Source: Tricholoma matsutake (lineage: Eukaryota; Basidiomycota; Agaricomycetes; Agaricales; Tricholomataceae). From it: a stretch of DNA of 64,000 nucleotides. Both the position numbers and the translations under genes were made by a program. The notes below the pieces were generated by a model. It saw nothing but the letters and a program-made list of their open reading frames with translations. It was not told the DNA's origin and did no database searches. Location of the stretch: positions 4,092,001 through 4,156,000 of the forward strand of contig AP026540.1 of the NCBI GenBank assembly GCA_026075535.2, in the 5' to 3' direction. Each line of letters opens with the position of its first letter. Position 1 is the first letter of the stretch. Positions 62,258 through 64,000 of this stretch are shown here, piece by piece.

Positions 62258-64000
62258 TTTAAGCTCTGGGAACATCTCCAAATGCATTGACACATCACCA
62301 CACACACTCCCAACCCCTATGAACCCCACGAAACCCCTTTGAGATGACTTTGAACAATTTCGAATGACTTTGAACAATTTTCCAACACTTCGAGCAAGCA
62401 CAAACAACTTCACAGCACCTCGAACACCATCAGCCACCGTATGCTTATTGCACCGCCCTTCAGACACACACAGCACACCTTGTATGAGTTGGTGCATCAC
62501 ATATTGAGCACCACCGGGCATGAGGAGACACAACAATGGGATTTTAGGATGTGATTGTGGCACTTTTATGTCTTGATGATATATTGGATCAATAGGACAG
62601 GTACCCATGATAAATCGTGACTCTATACATTGGCCTTCTCATCATCTTTCATTTTATTTTATGATTTGCGAAGTTCTTTATTGTTTTATATCTTGCGTCA
62701 TGTATTCCTCATGTTTTATTTCCTTTTAAGTACCATCTCTTCCAAACATATATAGTCTTGTATTAGCTACTTAGAAAGACAGAATAGATCGCCCTCTCAC
62801 ATCAATAGTCTGATTTAAGAGCAATTCTCTTGAGTCCAAGCCTCTAAACTTAGTCTCAAAGTTCAGTGTTTTATGCCGAACTTCTTGTGCTAGTTTCTTG
62901 AAACAATTGTCTATCATCTATCCCCTCTCAAAAGCATTTCTACATCCCTATAGTCTATCCTCAGCCATCATTGAAACTCATCTTCTATAAGTCCCTCAAA
63001 CATCTTCGAACATCATTGCAGTGCTTCGTACACTCTCGAACCTCATTGAACTTCATCGGACCCTCTCTAAAGTTGCTTCCCTGAAAAAGACTGGTCCATA
63101 AATAGACCACTGGTCTGGTCCTAATCGGTCCAGTTCAGTTCAGTTTCGGTCTTTTTTTCAGTCCTACAGACTGGACCTTTAAACACTACAGTGTTCAATG
63201 GGTCAAAGAAACAGGCGGGTCAAAGAAACAAAACACTTTCATCATGTTAATCTTAACTCTTCAGTTTCAATTCTTCAACAGATACTTAGGTATACTCCTC
63301 TTGTAAGTCTGTAGGATGGCTGTCAAATTATCAAGTGCACAAGGCCCATCCTATGTTAGATCTTTTGCAACATTGGCAGCTTTTTTCAGCTTTCACTTGA
63401 TCATTCCAAAACAGGAAGTCAATCTTGGTCATCCACCCAAAAATGTTCTAGTCACAGTAATGGGAGCCATTCTAATCTCTAGAGTCATGGTCATATGAAC
63501 AGAATTTTCTCTGTAGGATCTTTTTGTCCCAGTTATGTTCATCAAGTACAGTCAGAATTTGGCCATAGAATGCTTAATACAGGATCTAACATGTTGATGG
63601 TTTGGGCGTGACATGATTGTTTGTGTCACAAATTGCCTGATCAAGTCTTTTGTTTCTTTGAGTCGCCCAGAGCACATTTTGAGTCTTTGGTGTGTCGCTT
63701 CCACACATTGACATAAAATATTCAACTGAACCTGTAGAACTCATGTTTTATCCTAAATACATCTTCATGTGTACTCACAATTTCAAACAGGTTGTAGTGG
63801 GAGTGAATGGAAAAGAGACTATTATTTTTGTTTCATTGGCCCATTGAACACTGTATCCCTAACCTTGGGTAACAGTGGTGATATTTAGTACCACCTTGCA
63901 ACCTTCCTCTAACTAGTGTTATACCATTCGAGGCCTTATTGTGTGTTTTGTTTGGGTTTCCTGGTTGAGTATCAACATTTTGGAGCCCACCACGAGGGGT
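62258..64000. other. Unassigned right end
   Basis: No supported gene. GACTTTGAACAATTTCGAA-like words repeat at 62345-62380. TCGAAC words recur at 62390-63050. GGGTCAAAGAAAC is a direct repeat at 63200-63230. A GGTC/CAGT-rich block lies at 63085-63180. The 60 codon frame at 63316 looks accidental. On the minus strand 63320-63720 gives scattered open stretches but no motif I can name. Confidence 0.3.

Noticed and set aside
63316..63498. 60 codon ORF at the right end
   Set aside because: No motif, no similarity to other frames here, and close to chance length for this composition.

Overview
This window looks like a piece of a transposon-packed genome of an ectomycorrhizal agaric fungus, most likely Tricholoma matsutake or a close relative. 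The elements are basidiomycete-type chromodomain Ty3/Gypsy retrotransposons, and the introns are short fungal GT-AG introns. One complete element (15463-21509) is 6047 bp with two 426 bp LTRs. As I remember it, that is the size published for marY1 of T. matsutake. I found no host gene, rRNA, bona fide tRNA gene or CRISPR array.

Layout. Positions 1-887 are a degenerate minisatellite. Three related 1.9-2.1 kb elements with terminal inverted repeats, here called HpT-1 (888-2743), HpT-2 (8989-11040) and HpT-3 (52308-54450), have an architecture I do not recognise. It comprises TTTACACT-type ends, element-specific subterminal words, outward-facing tRNA-like A/B-box segments, spliceosomal introns preceded by perfect hairpins, and a repeated hairpin whose stem covaries. 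Between HpT-1 and HpT-2 lie a gag-only element fragment, a Gypsy LTR, a Copia relic (minus strand), a minisatellite and a truncated Gypsy (Gy0).

From 11454 to 61372 almost everything is one 50 kb nest. The host is Gy2 (minus strand). It was invaded by Gy1 (13033-25861), which itself holds Gy3, the marY1-like element. It was also invaded by MITE-1, by a gag-plus-membrane-protein LARD-like element (26601-30311), and by Gy4 (34328-52287). Gy4 holds Gy5 in its 3' LTR, and Gy5 holds Gy6 (42923-51158) and MITE-2. HpT-3 sits in the gag of Gy2 and Gy7 (55413-61146) in its 5' LTR. Target-site duplications fix most of these events: CTGGG, CTGTC, CTAGG, TCAAC, GTAGC, TA and AAGTTTC. The right end (61373-64000) has a likely start of another Gypsy (Gy8) and unassigned sequence.

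Decay and function. Nearly every premature stop in the retrotransposon frames is TGA where relatives have Arg, as CpG deamination of CGA predicts. The elements are therefore mostly intact in structure but silenced and decayed. Three Gypsy-borne extras deserve attention: an antisense coiled-coil/zinc-cluster gene in Gy2, a zinc-knuckle plus membrane-protein ORF downstream of pol in Gy6, and a membrane-protein ORF in the LARD. The HpT family is the best candidate for something undescribed.
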